DNA of 64,000 bases from Saccharopolyspora aridisoli (GCF_004348445.1 NZ_SMKV01000003.1:62001-126000); one strand, 5' to 3'. Shown: positions 16,723-26,045, numbered from the stretch's first letter. Made by a program: numbers and translations. Notes: generated from the letters alone by a model not told the origin.

Positions 16723-16744
16723 CGAAATACCGGGAGTGTTCCCC

Positions 16745-19477
16745 TTGTCTTCGTTGCTTCACCGGCTGGGGCGGGCAGTGGTCCGCGGTCGAGCCTGGGT
16801 GCTGGTCGCCTGGCTAGCCCTGCTCGCGGTGCTGGGAACCGGTGCCGCGCTGTTCCAGCAGGGCATGGAGACCGAACTCGCGATCCCCGGCTCCGAGTCC
16901 CAGGACACGCTCGACCACCTCAACAACGTCTTCCCCCAGATGAGTGGCTCCAGCGCCCAGCTCGTCGCCACCACACCGCCCGGTCAGCGCATCGACTCGC
17001 CGCACGGGCGCGAGGCCCTCGAGGCCGTGATCCACCGCGTCGAAGGCCAGGACGGCGTGACGGCCGTGATGAACCCGCTGTCGGACATGGTTGAGAACCA
17101 GGTCTCGCCCGACGGCGACACCGCGCTGATCACGGTGCAGCTCAGCTACGCCGCGACCTCCGTGCCGGACTCGGTGAAGAACGGCCTGCTCGCCGAAGCC
17201 GACACCCTCGAACGCCAGCTCGGCCCCGGCAGCGACGTCCACGCGGGCGGCTCGATCTTCGCCGTCAACATGCCCGCCGTCGGCGCCACCGAAGCGGTCG
17301 GCGTGATCGTGGCGCTGCTGGTGCTGCTGCTGATGCTGCGCTCGCTGGTCGGCGCCGTGATGCCGCTGATCACCGCGCTCGTCGGCGTCGGCGTGTCGAT
17401 GACGATCGTGCTGCTGTCGACCGCGTTCGTCACGGTGTCCTCGGCCGCGCCGATGCTCGGTCTGATGCTCGGGCTCGCGGTCGGCATCGACTACTCGCTG
17501 TTCATCGTCTCGCGCCATCGAGAACAACTCGGCGCTGGACTCGACGTCCCCGAATCGATCGCGCGCTCGGTGGCCACCGCCGGATCCGCGGTGATCTTCG
17601 CCGGCGTCACCGTGATCATCGCGCTGCTGGCGCTGGCCGTTCCCGGCATCCCGTTCCTGACCGTCATGGGCATCCTCGCCGGCGTGTCGATCGCCGTCGG
17701 CGTCGCCGCGTCGCTGACTGTCATCCCCGCGCTGCTCAGCTTCGCCGGGGAACGGCTGCGCCCCAAGCGAGCTCGCGCCAAGCGCACCACCCGCGCCCGC
17801 ACGCGCACCACGTTCAGCCTGCGCTGGGTCCGCGCGGTCACCAAGGCTCCGCTGCTGACGATCGTGATCGTCATCGCCGCGCTCGGGATCTGCACGATCC
17901 CCGCCGCTGACCTGCGGCTCGCGGTGCCCGACGCCGGAGCGCAGGCCGTGGGGACCCCGGCGCGCGACACCTACGACGCCGTCGCCGAGCAGTTCGGCCC
18001 CGGCTACAACGCGCCGCTGATCGTCACCACCGACGTCATCGGCACCAAGGACCCGCTCGGCCAGGTCAACGGCATGGCCGACGAGATCCGCGCGCTTCCC
18101 GGTGTCGCCGCGATCCCGATGGCGACTCCGAACGAGACCATCGACACCGGCATCATCCAGGTCATCCCCACTTCCGGCGGTGAGTCGCAGGAGACCGAGG
18201 ACCTGGTGCACCGGCTGCGCGACCTCAGCCCGCACTTCGAGCAGACCTACGGCGCGGGCATCGCCGTCACCGGCATGACCGCCATCGGCATCGACCTGTC
18301 GGAGAAGCTCAGCGACGCGCTGCTGCCCTTCGGCGTCATCGTCGTCGGCCTGACGCTGGTGCTGCTGGCCATGGTGTTCCGGTCGGTGTGGGTGCCGATC
18401 AAGGCGGCCTTGGGCTACCTGCTGTCGGTCGGTGCGACCTTCGGCGCCACGGCGTTCGTGTTCAACCAGGGCAACCTCGCCGAACAGCTCAACATCACCC
18501 ACGTGGGCGGCGTCATCAGCTTCCTGCCGCTGCTGCTGATGGCGATCCTGTTCGGCCTTGCCATGGACTACGAGGTCTTCCTCGTGTCCCGGATGCGCGA
18601 GGACTACACGCACAACCGCGACGCCAAGCGCGCCATCGAAGCCGGGTTCTCCAACGTCTCGCCGGTCGTGGTCGCCGCCGCGGTCATCATGATCTCGGTG
18701 TTCGCCGCGTTCGTCCCGCACGGCGACTCCAACATCAAGCCCATCGCCTTCGGGCTCGCCGTCGGCGTGTTCGTCGACGCCTTCATCGTGCGCATGACGC
18801 TCGTGCCCGCCGTGATGGCGCTGCTCGGCGACCGGGCATGGTGGCTGCCGAAGTGGTTGTCGCGCAAGCTTCCCGCGCTCGACGTCGAAGGCGAGGCTCT
18901 GGAGCACGAGATCCGGCTCGCCAACTGGCCCGGCAGCGACGAGGTCGTCAGCGCGCGCGGGTTCGGCGTGCGCGACGACCGCGACGAGCCGATCTTCGAA
19001 GACGTGCGGATCGCGTTGCGGCCCGGCGGAGTGCTGGCGGTGCAGGGCGATGACGACGACCTGTCCTCGGCGATGCTGCACGCGCTCGGCGGACGGCTCA
19101 GCGGAGTGCGCGGCGACGTGCGCGTGATGGGTTTCCTGCTGCCGCAGCGCGCCCGCGCCGTGCGGTCCGCAACCGCGCTGGTGCGCTGCCGCGAGAGCGT
19201 TGCGCCCGCTGCCGAGATCGCCTCGGCCCTGGCCGACGGCGTGCGGTTGGTGCTCATCGACGAGCTCGACGCCGTCGCCGACACCGAGCAGCGCCGCGAG
19301 ATCGCCCGACTGCTCGCGCATGAGTCCACATCGGACGGTGAGCCGGTGGCTTTCGTGGTCACCCACCAGAACCCGAGCCTGGTCTCCGGCCTGTTGCCGG
19401 AACACCGGCTGAGCACGATGCGGCTTTCCACGCGGCCGGACGCCCCCGCGTTCGCCGGCCGCCTCCTGGAGGTTTGA
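16745..19477 (+). CDS. MMPL/RND-family exporter with an ABC-ATPase-like C-terminal domain
   Basis: A protein of about 910 residues with two RND-like halves. Each has a membrane helix, an extracellular loop and a cluster of helices. Family segments include MLGLAVGIDYSLFIVSRHR and ILFGLAMDYEVFLVSRMREDY with buried Asp. After the last helix (about residue 700) comes a cytosolic domain of about 200 residues: VSARGFGVRDDRDEPIFEDV, LRPGGVLAVQGDDDDLSSAMLHAL, VRLVLIDELDAVADTEQRREI and FVVTHQ. This follows an ABC-ATPase layout, but the P-loop is replaced by QGDDDDLSS. The TTG at 16745 has GGGAG 8 nt upstream; GTG 16736 is an alternative. YhgE follows by 4 bp. Confidence 0.83.
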   Translation: MSSLLHRLGRAVVRGRAWVLVAWLALLAVLGTGAALFQQGMETELAIPGSESQDTLDHLNNVFPQMSGSSAQLVATTPPGQRIDSPHGREALEAVIHRVEGQDGVTAVMNPLSDMVENQVSPDGDTALITVQLSYAATSVPDSVKNGLLAEADTLERQLGPGSDVHAGGSIFAVNMPAVGATEAVGVIVALLVLLLMLRSLVGAVMPLITALVGVGVSMTIVLLSTAFVTVSSAAPMLGLMLGLAVGIDYSLFIVSRHREQLGAGLDVPESIARSVATAGSAVIFAGVTVIIALLALAVPGIPFLTVMGILAGVSIAVGVAASLTVIPALLSFAGERLRPKRARAKRTTRARTRTTFSLRWVRAVTKAPLLTIVIVIAALGICTIPAADLRLAVPDAGAQAVGTPARDTYDAVAEQFGPGYNAPLIVTTDVIGTKDPLGQVNGMADEIRALPGVAAIPMATPNETIDTGIIQVIPTSGGESQETEDLVHRLRDLSPHFEQTYGAGIAVTGMTAIGIDLSEKLSDALLPFGVIVVGLTLVLLAMVFRSVWVPIKAALGYLLSVGATFGATAFVFNQGNLAEQLNITHVGGVISFLPLLLMAILFGLAMDYEVFLVSRMREDYTHNRDAKRAIEAGFSNVSPVVVAAAVIMISVFAAFVPHGDSNIKPIAFGLAVGVFVDAFIVRMTLVPAVMALLGDRAWWLPKWLSRKLPALDVEGEALEHEIRLANWPGSDEVVSARGFGVRDDRDEPIFEDVRIALRPGGVLAVQGDDDDLSSAMLHALGGRLSGVRGDVRVMGFLLPQRARAVRSATALVRCRESVAPAAEIASALADGVRLVLIDELDAVADTEQRREIARLLAHESTSDGEPVAFVVTHQNPSLVSGLLPEHRLSTMRLSTRPDAPAFAGRLLEV

Positions 19478-19481
19478 GGAC

Positions 19482-21533
19482 ATGCTGAACCCGTTCACGC
19501 ACGTGAGCAGGCGCGCAGGCGGCTCGGTCGGCTGGCGCACCTGGACCGGCTTGGTCCTCGTGCCGGTGATCATCGTCGGCGTGCTGGCCTGGGCCTTCTG
19601 GGCGCCGATGTCCGAGCACGGCGCCGCGAAGGTCGCGGTGGTCAACAACGACGAACCCGCCACCATCAACGGGCAGATGGCTCCGCTCGGCCGCGAGATG
19701 GCCGCGAAGCTGGTCAACAACACCGAGTCCGGCTACTCGTGGGAGATGACCGACACCGACGACGCCGACGAAGGTCTCAGCGAAGGCCGCTACTCGGCGG
19801 CAGTCATCATCCCGCCGCGGTTCTCGCAGAACGCCGCCTCGGTCATGACCGGTGAACCCCTCGACGCCACCCGCGCCGGCATCCAGGTCAAGACCTCCCC
19901 GGCAGCGGCCCCCGCTGACGCGGCCGCGGTGTCGGCCGCGGCCCGGCAGAGCGTGTCGGTGTTCAACAAGCAGATCCTGGAGCAGCTGCTCGACGGCTTC
20001 TACGGCGGCTTCACGCAGATGCACCACCAGCTCGGCACGGCCGCCGACGGCGCGAACAAGCTCGCCGACGGCAGCGGGCAGCTCGCCGACGGCATCGGTC
20101 AGCTGTCCACCGGGGTCGGCCAGCTCACCGGCGGAACCGGGCAGCTCGCCGACGGCGGCAACCAGCTGGCGGACGGAACCGGACAGCTCGCGGGCGGCGT
20201 CTCGCAGCTCTCCGGCGGCCTCACCCAGCTGCACCAGCAGATCCAGCAGATGCCGGCGCAGACCCAGCAGCTGGCCGACGGAGCCAAGCAGGTCGCGGCC
20301 GGAAACCGGCAGATGGCCAACACCTTCACGCCGCTGGCCGATCAGATCTTGTTCGTCACCGACCAGATCCCGACCGAGTCCAGCACTCTCGCCAGCCTGC
20401 GGAAGCTACTCGCCCAGTGCCCGCCGGAAGGGACCACCGTCGACCTGTGCGCCGGGTTGCGCGCGGAGGTCGACCGGCTCAGCCAGCAGGAGGGAGCGCT
20501 GGATTCCATCAAGGACCGGATCCAGAAGCCGGCGCGCGACATGCGCGACGGCATGCAGGGCCTGGCCCACGGGTCCGAGCAGGTCGCGCAGGGCAACCAG
20601 ATGCTCGCCGACAAGTCCGATGAACTCGTCGCCGGTGTCGGCCAGCTCGCCCGAGGCGGGCAGCAGCTCGACGGCGGCGCGCAGCAGCTCGCCGGGGGAG
20701 CGCGGCAGCTCGCCGACGGGCTCGACCAGTTCAACGGCGCGTCGCAGGAGCTCGGGACGGGTGTGCAGGCGCTGGCCGACGGAAGCAGGCAGGTCGCCGA
20801 CGGCAACCGCCAGTTCGCCGACCAGATGGCGCCGGCGGGCGACAAGCTCCCCAGCTACTCCGACGACGAGCGCGCGCACCTCAAGACCGTGGCCGCGAGC
20901 CCGGCCGCGCTGGAGACGAGCCTGCCCGGGTTCGGCAAGTCGCTGATCGCGCTGCTGGTGGCCATCGCGTTGTGGACCGCGGCGATGGGCGTCTACGCGG
21001 TGACCACCGCGGTTCCGGCCGATGCGTCGACCTCGCGCCGCTCGACCCGGCGGCTGGTGTTCGGTTCGGTGGTGCCCGGCGTTGCGGTGGGCGGAATCGG
21101 AGCGGTGCTGGTGAGCACGGTGCTCGCGCCGTCCCTGGGACTCGGGTTCGGCGGTTGGCTGGCCTTCACCGGGGTGACGATGCTGGCGGCGCTGGCGTTC
21201 GTGGTGGTCAACCAGGCGCTGGTGGCGGTGTTCGGCAGCACTGGGCGGATCATCTCGATCGCGGTGCTGGTGCTGGCCGCCGCGACGGGCGTGGTGTCGA
21301 CGGTCCCCGGCTTCCTCCGCGACGTCAGCGCGGTGCTGCCGACGCAGGGCGCGGTGCAGGCGCTTTCGGCGATCGTCACCGGTGGCGGCGGTGCCCTCGG
21401 CGGGGTGCTGCAGCTCGTCGCCTGGCTCGTGGCCGGAGGTCTGGTGCTCACCCTGGCCGTGGACCGGGCTCGCGTCGTCCCGTCACGCCAGTTCCGCCGG
21501 CGTCCCTCGCCCGGAGCGCGCCCGGCCTGGTGA
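19482..21533 (+). CDS. YhgE/Pip-domain membrane protein
   Basis: A 683-residue protein with an N-terminal helix (about 25-45). The YhgE/Pip start region follows (VAVVNNDEPATINGQMAPLGREM). Next comes a very long repeat region (about 190-470) of GQLADG/GVSQLSGG-type heptads resembling YhgE coiled-coil stalks, then five or six C-terminal helices. The Bacillus YhgE/phage-infection-protein family is linked to type VII secretion and phage adsorption. In actinobacteria these genes commonly pair with MMPL or ABC exporters, as here, with a 4-bp gap to the MMPL gene. A disulfide-capable pair (CPPEG..DLCAGL, about 310-325) interrupts the stalk. Confidence 0.88.
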   Translation: MLNPFTHVSRRAGGSVGWRTWTGLVLVPVIIVGVLAWAFWAPMSEHGAAKVAVVNNDEPATINGQMAPLGREMAAKLVNNTESGYSWEMTDTDDADEGLSEGRYSAAVIIPPRFSQNAASVMTGEPLDATRAGIQVKTSPAAAPADAAAVSAAARQSVSVFNKQILEQLLDGFYGGFTQMHHQLGTAADGANKLADGSGQLADGIGQLSTGVGQLTGGTGQLADGGNQLADGTGQLAGGVSQLSGGLTQLHQQIQQMPAQTQQLADGAKQVAAGNRQMANTFTPLADQILFVTDQIPTESSTLASLRKLLAQCPPEGTTVDLCAGLRAEVDRLSQQEGALDSIKDRIQKPARDMRDGMQGLAHGSEQVAQGNQMLADKSDELVAGVGQLARGGQQLDGGAQQLAGGARQLADGLDQFNGASQELGTGVQALADGSRQVADGNRQFADQMAPAGDKLPSYSDDERAHLKTVAASPAALETSLPGFGKSLIALLVAIALWTAAMGVYAVTTAVPADASTSRRSTRRLVFGSVVPGVAVGGIGAVLVSTVLAPSLGLGFGGWLAFTGVTMLAALAFVVVNQALVAVFGSTGRIISIAVLVLAAATGVVSTVPGFLRDVSAVLPTQGAVQALSAIVTGGGGALGGVLQLVAWLVAGGLVLTLAVDRARVVPSRQFRRRPSPGARPAW

Positions 21534-21564
21534 GGCTGACCGCCCACGACCCCGTTGGTGCGCT

Positions 21565-22118
21565 CTAGGGGCGCCAGCGGGGGTCGCGGCCGGTCTTGGC
21601 GACGATCTCGTCGAGCAGCAGGGCGTCCTCCGCTACCGGGACCTCCTCGGCGTAGGCGCCCCTCTCCGGGCCCTCGGCCGCGGTCCTGTTGAGGCGTCAG
21701 GTTTCCCAGGCGACCTCGGTGTCCGTCACCCGGGAGAGGTTCCAGGCGTGAACTCGATGGTGATCAGGTGGCCCACCAGCTCGACGGGTAGGTCATCGGG
21801 CCGCCCATGTGGGTCCTGCCGGTCCAGGCCTCCGGCACGTCCCAGGCGCGCGAGGTGCGGTCGAGCTGGGGGAGCAGCGCCTTCGCCCAGTCGCCGCCCG
21901 TGCGGTCGACGGCCTCGGCAGGGGGAGCGACGTGCACACCGCGGGCCGCCGCCTCGAACGGCGGACCCCAGTGCAGCAGGTGGTCGATCAGCGCCCGCAC
22001 GTCGAACACCGCGCACGGGGCCGGTGCTGACAACTGCGAGGGCGAGATCGGCGGCTGCGACCTGCTTGAGCGTCGCCGCCGCCTGGACCAGGTGCTGAGC
22101 TCCGGACATGCCGCCCAT
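21565..22118 (-). pseudogene. Decayed DinB/mycothiol-dependent maleylpyruvate-isomerase-like gene (TIGR03086 type)
   Basis: Minus-strand pieces in different frames assemble to one protein: MSGAQHLVQAAATLKQVAA, then (other frame) PCAVFDVRALIDHLLHWGP, DWAKALLPQLDRTSRAWDVP and THMGGPMTYP. A shift to ELVGHLITIEFTPGT follows, and finally VPVAEDALLLDEIVAKTGRDP-type C-terminus with a TAG at 21565-21567. At least three frame changes and an internal deletion show it is broken. The family is a metal-binding four-helix bundle that uses mycothiol. Confidence 0.7.
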
Positions 22119-22179
22119 CGCAGGGCCGACGCCGCGGGAGCGAACGAGCCGCCCACCCTCCCGACGCCCGTCGGCACCC

Positions 22180-22255
22180 GGATCACCGCAGTGTTCGGTG
22201 TTCGGGTCACGGCGGTAGTCGGGTCGGTACCCGGGAATACCGCCGTGATCGCATC
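22180..22255. repeat. Intergenic palindromic repeat (copy 1)
   Basis: TCACGGCGGTA (22207-22217) and TACCGCCGTGA (22238-22248) form a perfect 11-bp inverted repeat with a 20-nt loop. GATCACCGC (22181-22189) lies outside. An 18-bp stretch (GGAATACCGCCGTGATCG) recurs at about 43698-43715 inside the ribosomal-protein cluster. It lies just past the aldehyde dehydrogenase stop and may also end that transcript. Confidence 0.6.
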
Positions 22256-22271
22256 ATCTCGGGAGCCGGGT

Positions 22272-23807
22272 TCAGGAGAGGAGTTTGCGGAGGAGCTTGT
22301 TGCCGAAGCCGTAGCGGATCAAGCCGTCGAGGTTGCGGATGGTGGCGTCGTTGTAGGGGTACCAGATGCTCTCCTTCTTCGAGGAGAAGCGGCTGAGCAG
22401 GATCGGCTGGGGGTGGGTGAACCCGCGCAGCGACTGCAGGCCGTTGACCTGGCCGACACCGCTGTTCTTCCGCCCGCCGAAGGGCGCTTCCGGGACGCCG
22501 TAGATGACCGCGGCGTCGTTGTGCACCACCGATCCCGTGTTGAGCCGGCCCGCGATGCGCTCGGCCTTGACCTTGTCCTGGGTGAAGACGCTGCCGCCGA
22601 GCCCGTACTGGCAGTCGTTGGCCATCCGGACGGCTTCCTCCTCGTCGCGCACCCGCATCACGGTGGCGACCGGACCGAAGGTCTCCTCGGTCATCAGGTC
22701 CATCTCGTGGTTGGCATCGACGACCACGGTCGGCTGGAAGAACAGGCCCTCGCCGTCGGCGGGGGAGCCGCCGACCAGCACCTGGGCGCCCTTCTCCTTC
22801 GCGTCCTCCAGGTGCCTGCTGACCACGTCGACCTGCCGGTCGAAGAACAGCGGGCCCACATCGCCGTCCTCTGAGCCGAAGCGCAGGGCGGTGACCTCCT
22901 CCTTGAGCAGCCGGATGAACTCCTCGGCGACCGACTCCACGACGTAGATCCGCTCGACGCTCAGGCACACCTGTCCGGTGTTGAACATCGACAGGTACGC
23001 CGCACCGGCCGCCGCGCGTTCCAGGTCGGCGTCGGCGCAGACGATCATGGCGTCCTTGCCGCCGAGCTCCAGGGTGTAGGGCGTGAGCTTCTTCGCGCAG
23101 GCCGAGGCGATGCTGCGGCCGGTGGTGACGCTGCCCGTGAAGGAGATCTTGTCGACGTCGCCGTCCACCAGGGCCGCACCGGTTCCGCCGTCGCCGTGCA
23201 CCACCTGCACCACGTCTTCGGGCACGCCCGCCTCGTGCAGCACCTTCACCGCGAGCTCACCGGAGCGCGGGGTGACCTCGGACGGTTTGAGCACCACCGA
23301 GTTCCCCGCCAGCAGTGCCTGCACGACCGGGTTCAGCGACAGCACGAACGGCGCGTTCCACGGCGTGATCACCCCGACCACGCCGAGCGGCTGGTACCGC
23401 ATGCGCAGCTTCTTCATCGGTGCCAGGTACCCGTGCAGCCTGCGCTTCTCGTCGCGCAGGTCCTTGGTGGCGCGCTTGCACCAGAAGTTGACGAAGTCGC
23501 AGGCGGGCACGATCTCGATGGCCAGTGCTTCCACGCGGGGTTTGCCCGTCTCGGCGCGGACCTGGTCGACGATCTCCTCGCGCCGCCGGACCAGCACGTC
23601 GACCGCGTTGCGCAGGATGCGGGCGCGTTCGGCGACCGGCCGCGCGGCCCAGTCCTGCTGGGCCTTGCGGGCGCGTTCGACGGCTGCGTCGACTTCGGCC
23701 TTGGTGCTGATCTCCAGGTCGCCGACGTGGTGGCGGTCCACCGGGCTGTCCAGGCGGATGCGACGCCGCCCGTCCTCCGCGGCCGGCTGCGGCTGCACGA
23801 TAGCCAT
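22272..23807 (-). CDS. Aldehyde dehydrogenase
   Basis: A 511-residue NAD(P)-dependent aldehyde dehydrogenase. Visible motifs are VGVITPWNAPF with the substrate-channel Asn, LKPSEVTP for cofactor, FTGSVTTGRSI, the catalytic Glu in LELGGKDAMIV, and the nucleophile Cys in FNTGQVCLSVERIYV. The C-terminus PFGGRKNSGVGQVNG is complete. It is downstream of the P450 on the same strand (11 bp), so the pair probably oxidises the same carbon chain, alcohol to aldehyde to acid. The frame is open far upstream through the P450 gene. ATG 23807 is chosen by spacing and by the family N-terminus. Confidence 0.92.
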   Translation of the reverse strand: MAIVQPQPAAEDGRRRIRLDSPVDRHHVGDLEISTKAEVDAAVERARKAQQDWAARPVAERARILRNAVDVLVRRREEIVDQVRAETGKPRVEALAIEIVPACDFVNFWCKRATKDLRDEKRRLHGYLAPMKKLRMRYQPLGVVGVITPWNAPFVLSLNPVVQALLAGNSVVLKPSEVTPRSGELAVKVLHEAGVPEDVVQVVHGDGGTGAALVDGDVDKISFTGSVTTGRSIASACAKKLTPYTLELGGKDAMIVCADADLERAAAGAAYLSMFNTGQVCLSVERIYVVESVAEEFIRLLKEEVTALRFGSEDGDVGPLFFDRQVDVVSRHLEDAKEKGAQVLVGGSPADGEGLFFQPTVVVDANHEMDLMTEETFGPVATVMRVRDEEEAVRMANDCQYGLGGSVFTQDKVKAERIAGRLNTGSVVHNDAAVIYGVPEAPFGGRKNSGVGQVNGLQSLRGFTHPQPILLSRFSSKKESIWYPYNDATIRNLDGLIRYGFGNKLLRKLLS

Positions 23808-23818
23808 GGGGATTCCTT

Positions 23819-25045
23819 CTACTCGTAGCTGACTTGCCAGTGCTTGATGCCGTTGATGAAGCTGGATCGAAGCCGCTCGGGCTCGGCGACCTGCCGCAGG
23901 TTCGGCAGCACGTCGGCGATCGCGTTGAAGATCAGGTCCAGTTGCAGGCGGGCGAGGTTGGCACCCACGCAGTAGTGCGCTCCGGTGCCTCCGAAACCCA
24001 AGTGGGGGTTGGGGTCTCGCAGCACGTCGAAGCGGAACGGGTCGTCGAAGACGTCCTCGTCGAAGTTGGCCGAGCTGTAGAACAGCGCGACCCTCTCGCC
24101 ACGGCCGATCAGCTGGCCGCTGACCTCGACGTCCTCGGTGGCGGTGCGCTGGAAGGAGGTGACCGGCGTGGCCCAGCGGACGATCTCGTCGGGTGCGGTG
24201 GACGGTCGCTGCTCCCGGTAGATCTCCCACTGGTCGGGGTTGTCGACGAAGGCCTTCATGCCGTGCGTGGTGGCGTTGCGTGTCGTCTCGTTGCCGGCGA
24301 CCGACAGCAGGATCACGAAGAACCCGAACTCGTCGGAGCTCAGCGACTGCCCGTCGACGTCGGCGGTGACCAGCTTGGACACGATGTCGTCCATCGGGCA
24401 GGCGCGCTTGGTCTCGGCCATGGTCATCGCGTAGCCGAGCACTTCGGCGGCCGCGGAGACTGGATCGCCGAACTCGGGGTCGTCGAAGTTGAGCATTTGG
24501 TTGGACCAGTCGAAGAGGCTCTTGCGGTCCTCCTGCGGGACGCCCAGCAGCTCGGCGATGGCCTGCAGCGGGAGTTCGCAGGCGACCTGCTCGACGAAGT
24601 CGCCACCGCCCTGCTCGCGCGCGTCGCGCACGATGGCCTCGGCGCGTTCGGTCAGCGCTGCCCGCAGATTCTCCACAGCTCGCGGGGTGAACCCCTTGTT
24701 GATGATGCCGCGGATCTGGGTGTGTCTCGGCGGGTCCATGTTGATCAGCATCGTGCGGATCGCCTCGAACGCTTCCGGCGTGGTGTAGCCGGGGAATCGG
24801 ATGATCGCGTTGTTGGCCTCCGACGAGTAGAGCTTGGGGTCGCGGGAGATCTCTCGGATGTCGGCGTGCTTGGTGATCACCCAGAACCCGCCGTCGTCGT
24901 AGGGCGCGTCCATGCCGCCGGTCTGCGCGTTCCACCAGACCGGCGCGGTCTGGCGCAGCGAGGTGAACTCCTCGACCGGGGTCCGTTGGGCCCACAGCTC
25001 TGGATCGGAGAAGTCGAGTCCTGCCGGGATCGTCGGGTCAGGCAC
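23819..25045 (-). CDS. Cytochrome P450, CYP125-like
   Basis: A 408-residue P450 with I-helix AGNETTRNATTHGM, ExxR-type region, and heme loop FGGTGAHYCVGANLARLQ with the Cys ligand. The C-terminus ERLRSSFINGIKHWQVSYE is close to mycobacterial CYP125, the steroid C26 (27) hydroxylase of cholesterol side-chain degradation; CYP124/CYP142 relatives hydroxylate branched lipids. The downstream aldehyde dehydrogenase would continue the oxidation to the acid. No other steroid genes are in the window, so the natural substrate may be another isoprenoid or fatty chain. A divergent TetR gene is the likely regulator. Confidence 0.88.
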   Translation of the reverse strand: MPDPTIPAGLDFSDPELWAQRTPVEEFTSLRQTAPVWWNAQTGGMDAPYDDGGFWVITKHADIREISRDPKLYSSEANNAIIRFPGYTTPEAFEAIRTMLINMDPPRHTQIRGIINKGFTPRAVENLRAALTERAEAIVRDAREQGGGDFVEQVACELPLQAIAELLGVPQEDRKSLFDWSNQMLNFDDPEFGDPVSAAAEVLGYAMTMAETKRACPMDDIVSKLVTADVDGQSLSSDEFGFFVILLSVAGNETTRNATTHGMKAFVDNPDQWEIYREQRPSTAPDEIVRWATPVTSFQRTATEDVEVSGQLIGRGERVALFYSSANFDEDVFDDPFRFDVLRDPNPHLGFGGTGAHYCVGANLARLQLDLIFNAIADVLPNLRQVAEPERLRSSFINGIKHWQVSYE

Positions 25046-25099
25046 CGTTGCCTCCTCGCGGATCGCGGGGGTGATCGCGGTTCGGCTTGCCGAAGCGAG

Positions 25100-25126
25100 T
25101 CATACAGACATACCGTAAATGTATGA
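25100..25126. promoter_or_regulatory. Candidate operator between P450 and TetR genes
   Basis: TCATACA (25100-25106) and TGTATGA (25120-25126) form a 7-bp inverted repeat with a 13-nt centre in the 133-bp divergent intergenic region. It is placed to control both the P450-aldehyde dehydrogenase operon and the tetR gene. Binding is inferred. Confidence 0.5.
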
Positions 25127-25178
25127 TTGTCAGGAGGCAATGGGCAGCGTCGCGGGTCCGCTCGGCCATACTTGAGCC

Positions 25179-25787
25179 ATGAAACGACCGGCGTGGAACG
25201 GTGCGCCGCCGCGTGACGGCGAGGAGGCCAAGGCCCGCATCATCGACGCGGCGATGCGGTGCATCGACCGGCACGGACCGGGCAAGACGAGCCTCTCGGA
25301 CGTCGCCGCCGAGCTGGGGGTCATCCGCCAGACCGTCTACCGCTACTTCCCGAGCACCGAGGAGCTGTTCATCGCGGTCGGGTTCGCCGCGCTCAACAGC
25401 TTCCTCGAACGCCTCGTCGCCCACCTGGCCGGACGCCGCGATCCAGCCGACGTCGTGGTCGAGGCCATGGCCTACGCCATCGAACAAGTGCCGAAAGACC
25501 CCTACCTGGGACTCTTCTTGGACCTCGGTCGTCCGGAAGCCTTCTCGCGCGGCGCCACGTCGGTCCGGGCCTTCGACGCCTGCCGGCTCGCGTTCGCCCG
25601 CACCGACGTCGACTGGGACGATCTCGGCTTCTCCGGCGACGAGCTGACCGAACTGCTGGAGTTCCTGCTGCGCGTGCTCCTGTCGTTCGCCAACGACCCG
25701 CTGCCCGGGCGAGGTGGAGCTGATCTGCGTGCTTTCCTGCGCCGTTGGGTGACCCCAGCGATCCTGGCCCCGACACCAGCGCCGTAG
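25179..25787 (+). CDS. TetR-family regulator
   Basis: A 202-residue protein with HTH ARIIDAAMRCIDRHGPGKTSLSDVAAELGVIRQTVYRYF (about 18-56) and a variable helical C-terminal domain. It is divergent from the P450-aldehyde dehydrogenase operon and most likely regulates it together with itself through the 25100-25126 inverted repeat. The ligand is unknown; a lipid or sterol metabolite would fit the neighbours. Confidence 0.88.
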   Translation: MKRPAWNGAPPRDGEEAKARIIDAAMRCIDRHGPGKTSLSDVAAELGVIRQTVYRYFPSTEELFIAVGFAALNSFLERLVAHLAGRRDPADVVVEAMAYAIEQVPKDPYLGLFLDLGRPEAFSRGATSVRAFDACRLAFARTDVDWDDLGFSGDELTELLEFLLRVLLSFANDPLPGRGGADLRAFLRRWVTPAILAPTPAP

Positions 25788-26045
25788 GGCTGCGTCCAAG
25801 TGGTGGAGCCAATGCTGTTTTCGGTTCCCACCCCAGCAACCCGCGCCTCCGGAGGGCCTGAGCGCTTCGTGGCGAGCGCACCGCAACGCCGTGCACATCG
25901 CACGCACCAGGAGCGGCGCGCGGAGTCCACGGAGCCGCTCAGGTTCTCGCGCCTGCGCCGCCGAGCAGAACGAGTTGCGCACACCGGTTGCGAGGACTGG
26001 TCTCGGGACCGTACGTTGCGGACACGCCGAGGAACGGGACCAGTT

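Noticed and set aside
16814-19723. A 969-codon open frame antisense to the MMPL gene
   Set aside because: It is His/Asp/Arg-rich without any domain, as produced by high-GC codon bias opposite a real gene. Similar antisense frames at 26661-28586, 48552-50444 and 59835-61580 were rejected for the same reason.
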